This document shows, in pieces, positions 35,419 through 44,267 of a stretch of 64,000 nucleotides of DNA. The notes below the pieces were generated by a model. It did not search any database. It was not told the DNA's origin and worked only from the letters and a program-made list of their open reading frames with translations. Where the stretch lies: positions 62,001 through 126,000 of the forward strand of contig CAZYIE010000002.1 of the NCBI GenBank assembly GCA_964646755.1, written 5' to 3'. This stretch comes from MVRV01 sp964646755. GTDB lineage: Bacteria; Desulfobacterota; Syntrophia; Syntrophales; Smithellaceae. A program made the position numbers and the translations under genes. Numbering within the stretch: the stretch's first letter is position 1; each line of letters begins with the position of its first letter.

Positions 35419-36132
35419 TTACCTGCAATTGGTGCAAACTGCAAGTTCTTTTAACGGAACTCCGGTTTTTTTGCTTATATATTTTAACTGATCTTCGGGA
35501 GCAAAATAGCGGCCGCAAACATCACAGGCCTTCATTTTAAAAGTACGCCCCCAGATTTTTCTTGTCTCTTCCGTTGTTTCCATCTCGATGTGACCAGTCG
35601 GACAAACATATGCGCAAGCACCGCAACCAATACAAACTGCGGAATCCTCGTTGAACGGAGTGCTGACGGCTTTATCCGCACCGCGGCATGAAAAACCAAT
35701 AGCGCTGACGCCGACTATTTCTTCACAGACACGCACGCAGGAACGGCAAAGGATGCATTTACTCTTATCCTTATCAGCGGCAAATCTCGGCTGCGGCTCA
35801 ACTCCCAACTTGGTGGCCAGATCCCGAATAACATCCGATTCCGGACATCGAGCCATAAGCAGTTGCAACACAAGACGGCGGACATTCAGTACCCGCTCAT
35901 TTTTGGTTTCAATGATGATGCCTTCTTCGACCGGGTAGAGGCAGGAAGTTACGATCTTCGCTCTTTTCCCTTTTTTCGCTTCTACTACGCAAAGCCTGCA
36001 GGCACCGGACCGGGAAACTGCTTCATGAGCGCAGAGAGTGGGTATATCGATACCGTTGGCACGGGCGGCTTCCAGAACCATTGTGCCTTTTGCTGCTGAT
36101 ATTTTTTTGCCGTCAATAATAAAATTTACCAT
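35419..36132 (-). CDS. NuoG/HoxU-like iron-sulfur subunit of an NADH module
   Basis: A 237-residue protein with an N-terminal [2Fe-2S] ferredoxin domain (Cys in TLCAHEAVSRSGACRLCVVE and a further TSC), a NuoG-type region around residues 85-125, two 4Fe-4S motifs (CILCRSCVRVCEE and CIGCGACAYVCPTG) and a C-terminal CDVCG...CTNC ribbon. It lacks the molybdopterin domain of full NuoG and the H-cluster domain of [FeFe]-hydrogenase. With the NuoF- and NuoE-like subunits upstream it would form a soluble NADH-linked electron-transfer module. The gene is the last of a run that starts with the por genes, so the likely partner is ferredoxin reduced by the oxidoreductase. Confidence 0.85.
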   Translation of the reverse strand: MVNFIIDGKKISAAKGTMVLEAARANGIDIPTLCAHEAVSRSGACRLCVVEAKKGKRAKIVTSCLYPVEEGIIIETKNERVLNVRRLVLQLLMARCPESDVIRDLATKLGVEPQPRFAADKDKSKCILCRSCVRVCEEIVGVSAIGFSCRGADKAVSTPFNEDSAVCIGCGACAYVCPTGHIEMETTEETRKIWGRTFKMKACDVCGRYFAPEDQLKYISKKTGVPLKELAVCTNCR

Positions 36133-36146
36133 CTTATATCCTACCT

Positions 36147-38060
36147 TTACTTAACGGTTATTGCGTCAAATTTGCAGCTTTCCATACAAATGCCGCATTT
36201 TATACATTTTTTCTGATCAATCTTATGCGCCTTTTTCTTTTCTCCGGTAATGCATGCCGAAGGACATTTTTTGGCACAAACACCGCAGCCCGTACACTTT
36301 TTCGCCGTTATTTCATAACGGATCAGTGCACGGCAAACACCTGCCGGACAATGCTTCTGCTTAATATGAGCATCATATTCTTCACGGAAATATTTGATCG
36401 TACTCAAAACGGGATTAGGAGCGCTGCCACCCAGGGCGCACAGGGAGCCGTCAACAATTCCCTTGGCCATGGATTCCAGCATTTCCACATCACCTTCCTG
36501 CCCACGACCCTCGCAGATATCATGGAGAATATCGTTCATGCGGCGGACGCCTTCGCGACAGGGTGTGCACTTGCCGCAGGATTCCGAAGCCAGGAACTCA
36601 ATAAAATACCGGGCCAGATCAACCATACAGGTTTTTTCGTCCATGACAATCATGCCACCGGACCCCATCATCGAACCTGCTTCCCAGAGCGCATCAAAAT
36701 CAACGGACAGATCCATCATTTTTGCCGGAATACAGCCACCGGACGGACCACCGGTCTGGACAGCCTTGAATTTCTTCCCGCCGGGAATCCCGCCGCCGAT
36801 ATCATAAATAATGTCTTTCAAGGGAATGCCCATCGGCACTTCGACCAGACCGATATTATTTATTTTACCAACCAGGGAAAAGACTTTTGTACCTGTGCTG
36901 TGCGGAACACCGATCTCGGAAAACCATTTGCCGCTGCGGGCAACAATCACCGGCACATTGGCCCATGTTTCTACGTTATTTAAATTTGTCGGGCGATCCC
37001 AAAGACCATGCTCTACTGTATGAACATATTTGGCCCGGGGCTCACCGGCTTTTCCTTCCAGAGAAGCCATTAAAGCGGTAGATTCACCGCAAACAAAAGC
37101 TCCGGCACCCTTGCCGATTTTGACTTCAAAACTGAAGCTTGTCCCGAAAATATTTTTTCCTAAAAGACCACAACTGCGGGCGTCGCTGATCGCCTTGGTT
37201 AAATTGGCTACGGCCAGCGGATACTCGTTGCGCACGTAAATATAACCTTCCTGTGCACCGATTGCATAGGCACCGATTATCATTCCTTCGATAACACTGT
37301 GGGGATCACCTTCCATAACAGACCGATCCATGTAGGCGCCGGGATCACCCTCGTCACCGTTACAAATTACGTATTTAATATCTCCTTTGGCGGCAACACA
37401 GCTCTGCCATTTTACGCCGGTAAGAAATCCGCCGCCGCCACGTCCCCGCAGACCGGATTTAATCACATCTTCCACGATTGCTTCCGGCGACTGGGAGGTC
37501 AGAGCTTTCTGCGCTGCCAGATAACCGCCACGGGCAATATATTCTTCAATGTTTTCCGGATCAATGATTCCGCAATTTCTCGTCGCAATCTTGACCTGTT
37601 TTTTATAAAAAGGAATATCGTACATCGCGGGTATCTCCCGGAGATACTCCGGCAACGCCCCTTTCAGGTACGACTTTCTCTCTCTTTTGGCAATGATGTC
37701 TTCTTCATCAACCCGGTAGATAGGTTTAATTTTATCAATTGTGCCTTTGACAATCTGGTCAATAAGCTGTGACACCTTATCGGCCGTCATCTTCCCGTAG
37801 GAAAGACGCGGTTTGTCTTTTTCGATTACATCAACCAGCGGTTCAATGAAATCCATCCCCATCGAACCGGTCTTGGTTAAGATATATGGTAGTTTCCTCT
37901 TTTTAATTTCGGCACTCAGTGCTTCATAAACTTCACCGGCGCCGGAAGCAATCCCGCTGGTCGCCATGCCCACAACTATTTTTACGCTGTTGGGAAAAAG
38001 AGATTTTAATCCTTTATCCCCGGCTTTTTTTAAATCATCAAGTGTGCTGATTTTCTTCAC
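36147..38060 (-). CDS. NuoF/HndC-like NADH-binding flavoprotein subunit
   Basis: A 637-residue protein. Domains: thioredoxin-like [2Fe-2S] relic (about 20-120, without the usual cysteines), the NuoF core with NADH/FMN sites (SGLRGRGGGGFLTGVKW, YVICNGDEGDPGAYMDRS), the SLBB and 4Fe-4S part (SCGKCTPCREGVRRM), and two C-terminal ferredoxin motifs (CTGCGVCAKKCP, CIKCGICMESCK). This extended form is that of HndC/HydB in NADP- or NAD-linked hydrogenases and bifurcating enzymes. It lies between nuoE-like and nuoG-like genes, with 14 and 4 bases around it. It would accept or donate hydride from NAD(P)H. Confidence 0.93.
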   Translation of the reverse strand: MKKISTLDDLKKAGDKGLKSLFPNSVKIVVGMATSGIASGAGEVYEALSAEIKKRKLPYILTKTGSMGMDFIEPLVDVIEKDKPRLSYGKMTADKVSQLIDQIVKGTIDKIKPIYRVDEEDIIAKRERKSYLKGALPEYLREIPAMYDIPFYKKQVKIATRNCGIIDPENIEEYIARGGYLAAQKALTSQSPEAIVEDVIKSGLRGRGGGGFLTGVKWQSCVAAKGDIKYVICNGDEGDPGAYMDRSVMEGDPHSVIEGMIIGAYAIGAQEGYIYVRNEYPLAVANLTKAISDARSCGLLGKNIFGTSFSFEVKIGKGAGAFVCGESTALMASLEGKAGEPRAKYVHTVEHGLWDRPTNLNNVETWANVPVIVARSGKWFSEIGVPHSTGTKVFSLVGKINNIGLVEVPMGIPLKDIIYDIGGGIPGGKKFKAVQTGGPSGGCIPAKMMDLSVDFDALWEAGSMMGSGGMIVMDEKTCMVDLARYFIEFLASESCGKCTPCREGVRRMNDILHDICEGRGQEGDVEMLESMAKGIVDGSLCALGGSAPNPVLSTIKYFREEYDAHIKQKHCPAGVCRALIRYEITAKKCTGCGVCAKKCPSACITGEKKKAHKIDQKKCIKCGICMESCKFDAITVK

Positions 38061-38064
38061 TTTC

Positions 38065-38547
38065 TCACCCCTGTTTTCTATAATTTCTCAATATCCCGGG
38101 AATTTCATTCTGTGTGAGATATGGATGGATATTGCCGCCAATCCGCACAACCGGCGCCAGAGAGCAGCAACCAAGACACCTTACCTCTTCCAGGGTAAAC
38201 ATATTGTCCTTTGTCGTCTGGCCGCATTCAATTTCCAAGTCCCTCTGCAGCCTATCCTTTAAATTGAAAGCTCCCTGCACGTGGCAGGCGGTTCCGGCAC
38301 AAACCTCAACAAGATAACGACCGCGGGGATTTAAGCTGAAAGTATTATAAAAAGTCGCTACTTCGTAAATCCGGCTCGCGGGAACTTCCAGTTCATTACT
38401 TACAACGGACAGCGCTTCCTTCGGCAGATAATTATATTCTTCTTGAATATCCTGCAATATAGCGATCAAGCCGCTCTTGTCCCGGCCGTGTTTTTTTACT
38501 ATCTCTTTTGTTTTCGCCTCTGTTATCGTGGCTTTTTTCATGCTCAA
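38065..38547 (-). CDS. NuoE-like [2Fe-2S] subunit
   Basis: A 160-residue protein with the NuoE/HndA fold: ILQDIQEEYNYLPKEALSVV, then the four Cys ligands in CAGTACHVQGA and VRCLGCCSLAPV (a C-x4-C...C-x3-C pattern). It is the partner of the NuoF-like subunit encoded four bases downstream and belongs to a soluble NADH dehydrogenase or electron-bifurcating module. The porB stop lies 36 bases upstream. Confidence 0.93.
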   Translation of the reverse strand: MSMKKATITEAKTKEIVKKHGRDKSGLIAILQDIQEEYNYLPKEALSVVSNELEVPASRIYEVATFYNTFSLNPRGRYLVEVCAGTACHVQGAFNLKDRLQRDLEIECGQTTKDNMFTLEEVRCLGCCSLAPVVRIGGNIHPYLTQNEIPGILRNYRKQG

Positions 38548-38582
38548 ATCACCTCAGAATTCTTCAGAGTTACCCCTCAATA

Positions 38583-39533
38583 TCAGTCCCATGCCTTCAG
38601 GCATTCAACTTTGTTTAATAATTTCCTATACTCGCCATCTACCCGGCCCTGAATCATATTAACTTCGTCTTCACCCAGGTGGCGGTAACGCCCCTGTGAT
38701 TTGAAATAATTTTTAATCGGCTTTAGTTTTTTCGGCATTTCCGAGGAAATCTTATATTTACCGTTTTCCACTTCAAAGAGCGGAAAGATGCCGGTTTCAA
38801 CGGCGAGCCGTCCCAGGGAAACCGCCTGATCAGAAGGACAGCGCCAACCGGTCGGACAAATAGAAAAACAATGAATGTAAGCCGGCCCTTTTACTTTTTT
38901 GGCCTTTTCGACCTTGCGGATAAAATCCAACGGATAACTGGGACAAGCTGTAGCCACGTAGGGAACATTATGGGCAACCATAATTTCGGGCATATTCTTT
39001 TTCCAGGTTTTTTGCCCCATGCTGACTTTACCTGCCGGAGCTGTTGTAGTGGATGCACCCATCGGTGTACCGCTGGAGCGCTGAATGCCTGTATTCATAT
39101 AAGCTTCATTATCGAAGCAGACAAAAAGCATATTATGGCCGCGTTCCATTGCTCCCGAAAGAGCCTGCATGCCGATGTCCATTGTTCCGCCGTCACCGGC
39201 CATGCCGACGACTTTAACATCGCGATCGGCAATCTTGCCTTTACGGCGCAGCGCCTTGAGGCCTGCTTCCACACCGGACGCCACAGCTGCCGCATTTTCG
39301 AAAGCTACGTGAATCCAGGGCACTTCCCAGGCGGTTGTCGGATACATACTGGAAATGATTTCCATACAGCCCGTCGCGGAAGCAATAACCGTATCTTCTC
39401 CCAGAGCTTTACACATCAAACGAACGGCCAGAACTTCACCGCAACCCTGACAGGCACGATGACCGGAGGATAGCAATTCTTTTTTATTGATCAGCCGCGG
39501 GGCAAATAAATCAAAATTCTCTACAATATTCAT
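38583..39533 (-). CDS. porB: 2-oxoacid:ferredoxin oxidoreductase, beta (TPP) subunit
   Basis: A 316-residue protein from the ATG that shares a base with the porA stop (TAATG); a longer start six codons upstream would overlap porA more. It carries the [4Fe-4S]/TPP signature GHRACQGCGEVLAVR and the TPP site GMAGDGGTMDIGMQALSGAM with FDNEAYMNTGIQRS. It pairs with PorA to decarboxylate the oxoacid and reduce ferredoxin. Separate alpha, beta, gamma and delta subunits are typical of this four-gene form. Pyruvate is the most likely substrate; branched-chain oxoacids are not excluded. Confidence 0.9.
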   Translation of the reverse strand: MNIVENFDLFAPRLINKKELLSSGHRACQGCGEVLAVRLMCKALGEDTVIASATGCMEIISSMYPTTAWEVPWIHVAFENAAAVASGVEAGLKALRRKGKIADRDVKVVGMAGDGGTMDIGMQALSGAMERGHNMLFVCFDNEAYMNTGIQRSSGTPMGASTTTAPAGKVSMGQKTWKKNMPEIMVAHNVPYVATACPSYPLDFIRKVEKAKKVKGPAYIHCFSICPTGWRCPSDQAVSLGRLAVETGIFPLFEVENGKYKISSEMPKKLKPIKNYFKSQGRYRHLGEDEVNMIQGRVDGEYRKLLNKVECLKAWD

Positions 39534-40708
39534 TATTCCCTCACCCCCCAAAATTCATAGGTGTCTGTAATCTTGTCGGCATCCGCCTCGACAACTTTAT
39601 TTATCATGGAAACAAAATCGCCGACAGTCACATCTCTGCCACCCAAACCGATAATGCAGTTGTATATCGCCGGCCGCTCTTTCTCATTATAAAGTGCAGC
39701 CTTAATTTCCGAACAAACCGGACCACCGGGACCGCCAAAGGAAACGGCGCGGTCGGTTACCAGTAATTTTTTCGCGCTCGAAAGCACTTCGCGGACTTCG
39801 GCAAACGGGAACGGGCGCCACAATCTCAGTTTAACCAGACCGACAGCCACACCTTTTGCCCGTAATTCGTCAATGGCCAGTTCCGCTGTTTCTCCCATGG
39901 ACCCCATGGTTAAAATAAGGACTTCGGCGCCATCAGCTTTATATGTTTCTACCGGCTTGTAAGAGCGGCCAAACGTTTTGGCCCATTCATCCCAGACGGC
40001 CAGAATTGTCTTTTTGGAATTCTTCAGGGCTTCATCTTTTGCCTTCAATATTTCCGTGAAATAGTCCGCCATGGCAAAAGCGCCCATCGTTACCGGCTTG
40101 CTCGGATGCAACGTGGCAAAAGGAACTCGCGCCGGCAGAAACTTGTCCACCAGTTCCTGATCGGGGAATTCCACCGGCTCCACCATGTGGGTCAGTTGAA
40201 AGCCGTCGATATTTACGCAGACCGGCAGATTAACATCCTTATGTTCGGCGATTTTGAAAGCCTGAATGGATAAATCAATTGCTTCCTGTCCGTTTTCTAC
40301 AAACATTGAAATCCAGCCGCAATCACGCTGGGGCATAATATCCGAATGATCATTTAATATATTCAAAGGACCAGAAATAGCCCGGTTGGCAATTCCCATA
40401 ACCAGCGGCAGACGCATCGCCGAGGCAATGGGTAATATTTCATGCATCAACATCAGTCCCTGCGAACTTGTCGCCGTATAGACACGGGCGCCTGTTCCCG
40501 AGGCGCCGATAATCGCACTGATTGCCGAATGCTCCGATTCCACTGTAACAAATTCCGCATCGATTTTGCCGTCAGCTACCAGATCAGATAGATGTTCTCC
40601 GATGTGCGACTGCGGAGTAATAGGGTAAACGGCCGCCATATCAATATTGCACTGTCCGACTGCTTCGGCCACGGCAAGCGCTACTTCCATTCCAACACGT
40701 TTGGCCAT
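39533..40708 (-). CDS. porA: 2-oxoacid:ferredoxin oxidoreductase, alpha subunit
   Basis: A 391-residue protein: AAVYPITPQSHIGEHL at the N terminus (the conserved TP-x-S region of the pyrimidine domain), VESEHSAISAIIGASGTGAR with catalytic Glu, and the transketolase C-terminal-like domain with LKLRLWRPFPFAEVREVL. This is the standard PorA layout. It lies between porD and porB, one base from porD and overlapping porB. Confidence 0.92.
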   Translation of the reverse strand: MAKRVGMEVALAVAEAVGQCNIDMAAVYPITPQSHIGEHLSDLVADGKIDAEFVTVESEHSAISAIIGASGTGARVYTATSSQGLMLMHEILPIASAMRLPLVMGIANRAISGPLNILNDHSDIMPQRDCGWISMFVENGQEAIDLSIQAFKIAEHKDVNLPVCVNIDGFQLTHMVEPVEFPDQELVDKFLPARVPFATLHPSKPVTMGAFAMADYFTEILKAKDEALKNSKKTILAVWDEWAKTFGRSYKPVETYKADGAEVLILTMGSMGETAELAIDELRAKGVAVGLVKLRLWRPFPFAEVREVLSSAKKLLVTDRAVSFGGPGGPVCSEIKAALYNEKERPAIYNCIIGLGGRDVTVGDFVSMINKVVEADADKITDTYEFWGVRE

Positions 40709-40709
40709 G

Positions 40710-41000
40710 CTATCCCTCCTCCACCATTGCTATAGCCCGCGACCAGCACTCGTGAGCACAAATACCGCACCCTTTGCAGTAATCCAGGTTTGCCTTGAAA
40801 TAACCGTCTTCCGATTGCGCCACACATCCTTCCGGACAAAATACATAGCAGATGCCGCATTTGATGCATTTCTGATTGTTCCAGACAGGTCTCTGCGCCC
40901 TCCAACTTCCCGTATGATATTCACTGGCGCTGCCCGGGCGTAAAACAACACAACCTGTTGTTATTTCCTGCCAGCCAGCCGGCCCGCTTTTCTTCGTCAT
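40710..41000 (-). CDS. porD: 2-oxoacid:ferredoxin oxidoreductase, delta (ferredoxin-like) subunit
   Basis: A 96-residue protein with two 4Fe-4S motifs, KCIKCGICYVFCPEGCV and YCKGCGICAHECWSRAI. The N-terminal 40 residues fit the PorD/VorD leader (TTGCVVLRPGSASEYHTG). It passes electrons from the TPP site to ferredoxin. It sits between porC and porA. Confidence 0.92.
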   Translation of the reverse strand: MTKKSGPAGWQEITTGCVVLRPGSASEYHTGSWRAQRPVWNNQKCIKCGICYVFCPEGCVAQSEDGYFKANLDYCKGCGICAHECWSRAIAMVEEG

Positions 41001-41018
41001 GATCTTACCACCTCAATT

Positions 41019-41567
41019 TTAATTGCTGCTTTTAATTTCTTCGTAGGCCCTTTTCATAGCCGTTAAATTCTTCTGGGCAATCCGGCCGAATCTGTGTTCT
41101 ACGGCCTCCTTAATGTCATCCAGCCCCATAAAACCGGTCATTTTGATCAAAGCGCCAATCATTGTGGTATTGGCAATGGGCACACCCATTTCTTTGCGGG
41201 CAATACCGGTACCATCAACAGTTGCCACGATTCCGCTAAAATTAAGTTCTTTTTTTACATCCTGAGGGTTTTTGGTTGTATTGACAATCAATATACCTTC
41301 CGGCTTAAGACCGTCTGTTACATTCACCAGACCGATTAAGCTGGCATCCAGCACAATAACTACATCCGGCTGATAAATCCCCGAACGTACTTTTATCTTT
41401 TTATCATCAATGCGGCTGAAAGCAGCAACCGGGGCACCCCTTCTTTCCGGACCAAAACTGGGAAAGCCTTGAGCATACTTCCCCACTCCAATGGCAGCTT
41501 GAGCAAGCAGCTCCACGGATGTTACTGCTCCCTGGCCGCCCCTGCCATGCCATCTAACTTCTATCAT
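41019..41567 (-). CDS. porC: 2-oxoacid:ferredoxin oxidoreductase, gamma subunit
   Basis: A 182-residue protein opening with MIEVRWHGRGGQGAVTSVEL, the PorC/VorC signature, and containing FPSFGPERRGAPVAAFSRI and ANTTMIGALIKMTGF. It is the first gene of the por-nuo run (porC, porD, porA, porB, nuoE-, nuoF-, nuoG-like), all on the minus strand with small gaps, so probably one operon that couples oxoacid oxidation to NADH formation through ferredoxin. Confidence 0.92.
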   Translation of the reverse strand: MIEVRWHGRGGQGAVTSVELLAQAAIGVGKYAQGFPSFGPERRGAPVAAFSRIDDKKIKVRSGIYQPDVVIVLDASLIGLVNVTDGLKPEGILIVNTTKNPQDVKKELNFSGIVATVDGTGIARKEMGVPIANTTMIGALIKMTGFMGLDDIKEAVEHRFGRIAQKNLTAMKRAYEEIKSSN

Positions 41568-41686
41568 GGATTATAATCTCCCCTAATGGATTAGTGATTA
41601 CAGAATAATAAATTGTGGCGAATTCCTATTATATTTGGTTTTTTCTGTCAATATTTATTAACAATGTCAAAAAATACTCAACGGAG

Positions 41687-42247
41687 TTAATGTTTTACAC
41701 ACCACTTTTCCCGGGCAATCGCGTACAAATCATTCCCCCGGGCATCATTGACAACTACTAACGGCATGTTTTCTAAAGTAATTTTCCGGATTGACTCCGG
41801 GCCAAGATCTTCATAGGCAATAAGCTCAACCTTTTTAATACATTGCGCGGTCAGGGCAGCAATGCCACCGATAGCGCCAAAATAAACGGCACCGAATTTA
41901 TTGATCGCAGCTAACACTTCGTCAGAGCGGTTTCCCTTGCCGATCATTCCCTTCAGACCGTTTTCGATTAACTTCGGCGTGAAAAAATCCATCCGGTAAC
42001 TGGTTGTGGGGCCAATGGAACCGATAACCCGGCCTGGCGGAGTCGGAGAAGGAGCAGCATAGAAGATAATCGCCGTCTTTAAATCTATTGGTAATTTTTC
42101 ACCGCGTTCCAATGCTTCATAAAGGCGGCGGTGGGCCACATCCCGGGCCGTATAAACATCTCCGCTCAACAAAACCATGTCTCCGGCCTGCAGAGAAGCA
42201 AGCACTTCACTTGTTAATGGTGTTTGTATGTGTCGCGGTGTTGTCAT
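41687..42247 (-). CDS. Class I fumarate hydratase, beta subunit
   Basis: A 186-residue protein of the Fe-S type fumarase/tartrate dehydratase C-terminal family: LQAGDMVLLSGDVYTARDVA, GRVIGSIGPTTSYRMD and GAVYFGAIGGIAAL. It is the oxygen-sensitive two-subunit fumarase common in anaerobes. Its alpha partner lies upstream on the same strand, but 274 bases of palindromic repeats separate them. Confidence 0.92.
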   Translation of the reverse strand: MTTPRHIQTPLTSEVLASLQAGDMVLLSGDVYTARDVAHRRLYEALERGEKLPIDLKTAIIFYAAPSPTPPGRVIGSIGPTTSYRMDFFTPKLIENGLKGMIGKGNRSDEVLAAINKFGAVYFGAIGGIAALTAQCIKKVELIAYEDLGPESIRKITLENMPLVVVNDARGNDLYAIAREKWCVKH

Positions 42248-42276
42248 ACTTAATTTCCTTTATTTCCGCCCTCGAC

Positions 42277-42465
42277 ACTGTGTCACAATGTCAGAAAGTA
42301 CCATCAAAATCGTCATACCGGCGCAGGAGACTGTGTCGTAATGGCAAAAAGTGCTATTAAAGTCGTCATGCCGGTGAAAACCGGCATCCAGACGTCGTCC
42401 CGGCGGAAACCGGGAACCAGGATATTGAATGAATATACTGGATTCCCCCGTATCGCAGTACGGGG
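42277..42465. repeat. Palindromic repeat cluster between the fumarase subunit genes
   Basis: Two tandem copies of a 53-base unit (ACTGTGTC...TCGTCAT-CCGG, starting at 42277 and 42330) lead into three hairpins: ATGCCGGT/ACCGGCAT (42368-42387), CCCGG/CCGGG (42399-42414) and CCCCGTA/TACGGGG (42446-42465). The GTCATGCCGG...CCGGCATCCAG type is a common dispersed repeat in related genomes. Its place within an operon could affect mRNA stability or the subunit ratio. Confidence 0.75.
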
Positions 42466-42521
42466 CAGGCTCTTCGTCGCGCTTCGCTTGCACGGGATGG
42501 CTATATTTTTATGGTCCATTT

Positions 42522-43394
42522 TTATATTATTACTTCTTTATGCCTCGCCACATGGCACTGAATATTTACCACCACCGGTAGCGAGGCAATATGACAGGGC
42601 ATCATTTCGATATTTACTGCCAGCGCCGTAACACGGCCGCCCAGACCTGCCGGGCCAATGCCAAGTTCGTTGATACTCTCGTATAATTCTTTTTCCATTT
42701 GCGCCAGACGTTCGTCTGTCTTATTTCCTTCGCCTACCGGCCGCAAAAGAGCACGCTTGGCCAAGATGCAGGCTTGTTCCAACGATCCGCCGATACCTAC
42801 TCCGATAATCACGGGAGGGCAAGGATTGGCTCCAGCCTGCGCCACTTTCTCGACGACAAATTTCTTAATACCCTCCGCACCGGCAGCCGGGACCAGCATT
42901 TGCGCAGCACTCATGTTTTCACTGCCGCCACCTTTAGGCATGGCAATAATTTTCAGTAGGTCTCCGGCAACAACATCCATATGAATTACTGCCGGAGTAT
43001 TATCCTGGGTGTTTTTTCGCGACAGAGGATCACAGACGGATTTACGCAAAAAGCCATCGGCATAAGCCTGCCTTACACCTTCTTCAATAGCCGTCCGTAA
43101 ATCTCCGCCGACAATATGCACATCCTGACCAACTTCCACAAAGATAACTGCCAGACCGGTATCCTGACAAATCGGCATTTTGTTTTTGCAGGCGATAGCG
43201 GAATTTTCGATTATCTGTTCAATTACCTGCCGCCCTATTGCCGATTCTTCTTTTTCCAGAGAATCCGTAAGCGAGGCAACGACATCGGCACCCAACTCCG
43301 TATTGGCTTCGATAAAAAGCTTCTTCACGGCAGCGGTAATGCGCTGGCAGTTAATCCGCCGGATTGTTCTTCTGGTTTTCTTTTCCTTATCCAT
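42522..43394 (-). CDS. Class I fumarate hydratase, alpha subunit
   Basis: A 290-residue protein of the Fe-S hydro-lyase alpha family. Cluster ligands lie in PICQDTGLAVIFVEVG, SVCDPLSRKNTQDNTPAVI and, near the end, ANPCPPVIIGVGIGGSLEQA; PKGGGSENMSAAQML is the substrate-binding loop. With the beta subunit it interconverts fumarate and malate. Together with the por genes and the carboxyltransferase in the window it fits reductive or oxidative C4 metabolism of an anaerobe. Confidence 0.92.
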   Translation of the reverse strand: MDKEKKTRRTIRRINCQRITAAVKKLFIEANTELGADVVASLTDSLEKEESAIGRQVIEQIIENSAIACKNKMPICQDTGLAVIFVEVGQDVHIVGGDLRTAIEEGVRQAYADGFLRKSVCDPLSRKNTQDNTPAVIHMDVVAGDLLKIIAMPKGGGSENMSAAQMLVPAAGAEGIKKFVVEKVAQAGANPCPPVIIGVGIGGSLEQACILAKRALLRPVGEGNKTDERLAQMEKELYESINELGIGPAGLGGRVTALAVNIEMMPCHIASLPVVVNIQCHVARHKEVII

Positions 43395-43432
43395 GAACTT
43401 TACCTTGAAACTTTTGCAATACTCATTTCTTG

Positions 43433-43744
43433 TCAGTTTTCTTCTTTATAAACTATCTTCCCTTGTTTTAAGACGCTTTCTAAAAATCCACTTCTGTCGT
43501 TGGCGCGGCTCAGCAGCACGGGTTCAATTCTAATGCTGACATCACGCACCATGTTAAATAAGTCCGCGCTAATTTTTAAATAATCACCGGTAACTTTATC
43601 TACAACTACGGCGATATCAATATCGCTTAATTCGTTAGCCGTTCCCTTGGCATGAGAGCCATAAAGGACAACCATTTTTACTGGATAGCGCGCTTTTACT
43701 TTTTTAGCATATAGCTTTGCTATTTTAATAATTTCTTTATCCAT
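43433..43744 (-). CDS. MNT-type minimal nucleotidyltransferase (antitoxin of a HEPN/MNT pair)
   Basis: A 103-residue protein with the nucleotidyltransferase core VVLYGSHAKGTANELSDIDI (G-S and D-x-D). In HEPN/MNT toxin-antitoxin pairs this protein adds AMP to the HEPN toxin to silence it. It overlaps the end of the HEPN gene by 25 bases, which supports coupled translation, toxin first. Confidence 0.85.
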   Translation of the reverse strand: MDKEIIKIAKLYAKKVKARYPVKMVVLYGSHAKGTANELSDIDIAVVVDKVTGDYLKISADLFNMVRDVSIRIEPVLLSRANDRSGFLESVLKQGKIVYKEEN

Positions 43745-44115
43745 AAATAGAAATCCTTTGTTTTTAAATACAGCTCTTGAGATTTCTTCAAATTAAGCGA
43801 TTTCAAAAGAAGACTTTTATCTTCAGGATACCGAGCTTGAATATTAAGCGGCATTAATTCATTAAAGAGAGGAATATATTCTTCACAACTATGTTCATCT
43901 AAACCAGACTTTTCTAAAAGAATAAGCAGGTTATGAGTATGTGGCGGTTCATTCTTTTGTTTATGCCAGAAATAAGCTTTCAGGCATTTTTCTATTGTTT
44001 GGTGACAAAGGAACCCCACATATAAAAACCGTTTCGATTCCAGCATCGCCTTGGCACTTACTAAATCGTAGTGAGCAATATCTAACCAATATTGTGTTTT
44101 GTTATTAACGTTCAT
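43720..44115 (-). CDS. HEPN-domain protein (toxin of a HEPN/MNT pair)
   Basis: A 131-residue helical HEPN protein: YWLDIAHYDLVSAKAMLESK, FLCHQTIEKCLKAYFW, then PPHTHNLLILLEKSG and NIQARYPEDK. This is the PF05168 pattern. HEPN toxins of this class are RNases; a classic R-x4-6-H motif is not obvious at the C-terminal end, so activity is uncertain. It is upstream of and overlaps the MNT gene. Confidence 0.8.
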   Translation of the reverse strand: MNVNNKTQYWLDIAHYDLVSAKAMLESKRFLYVGFLCHQTIEKCLKAYFWHKQKNEPPHTHNLLILLEKSGLDEHSCEEYIPLFNELMPLNIQARYPEDKSLLLKSLNLKKSQELYLKTKDFYLWIKKLLK

Positions 44116-44267
44116 AAATACCTCGGCTTATAATACCCTGAATCCCGTCCAATGTCATCTTTTATCCTGCCTATGCAACTTTGGGCTTCTTGTGTATCCG
44201 AGCTATATAAAAAAAATTGGGGGATGAAGAAAATGCCGATAATTAGGTGTTATGTCCCCCGAATTTC

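Noticed and set aside
41628..41651. TTGACA and TATAAT upstream of porC
   Set aside because: The spacer is only 12 bases, too short for a sigma-70 promoter, so I did not list it although one box may be used with another partner.
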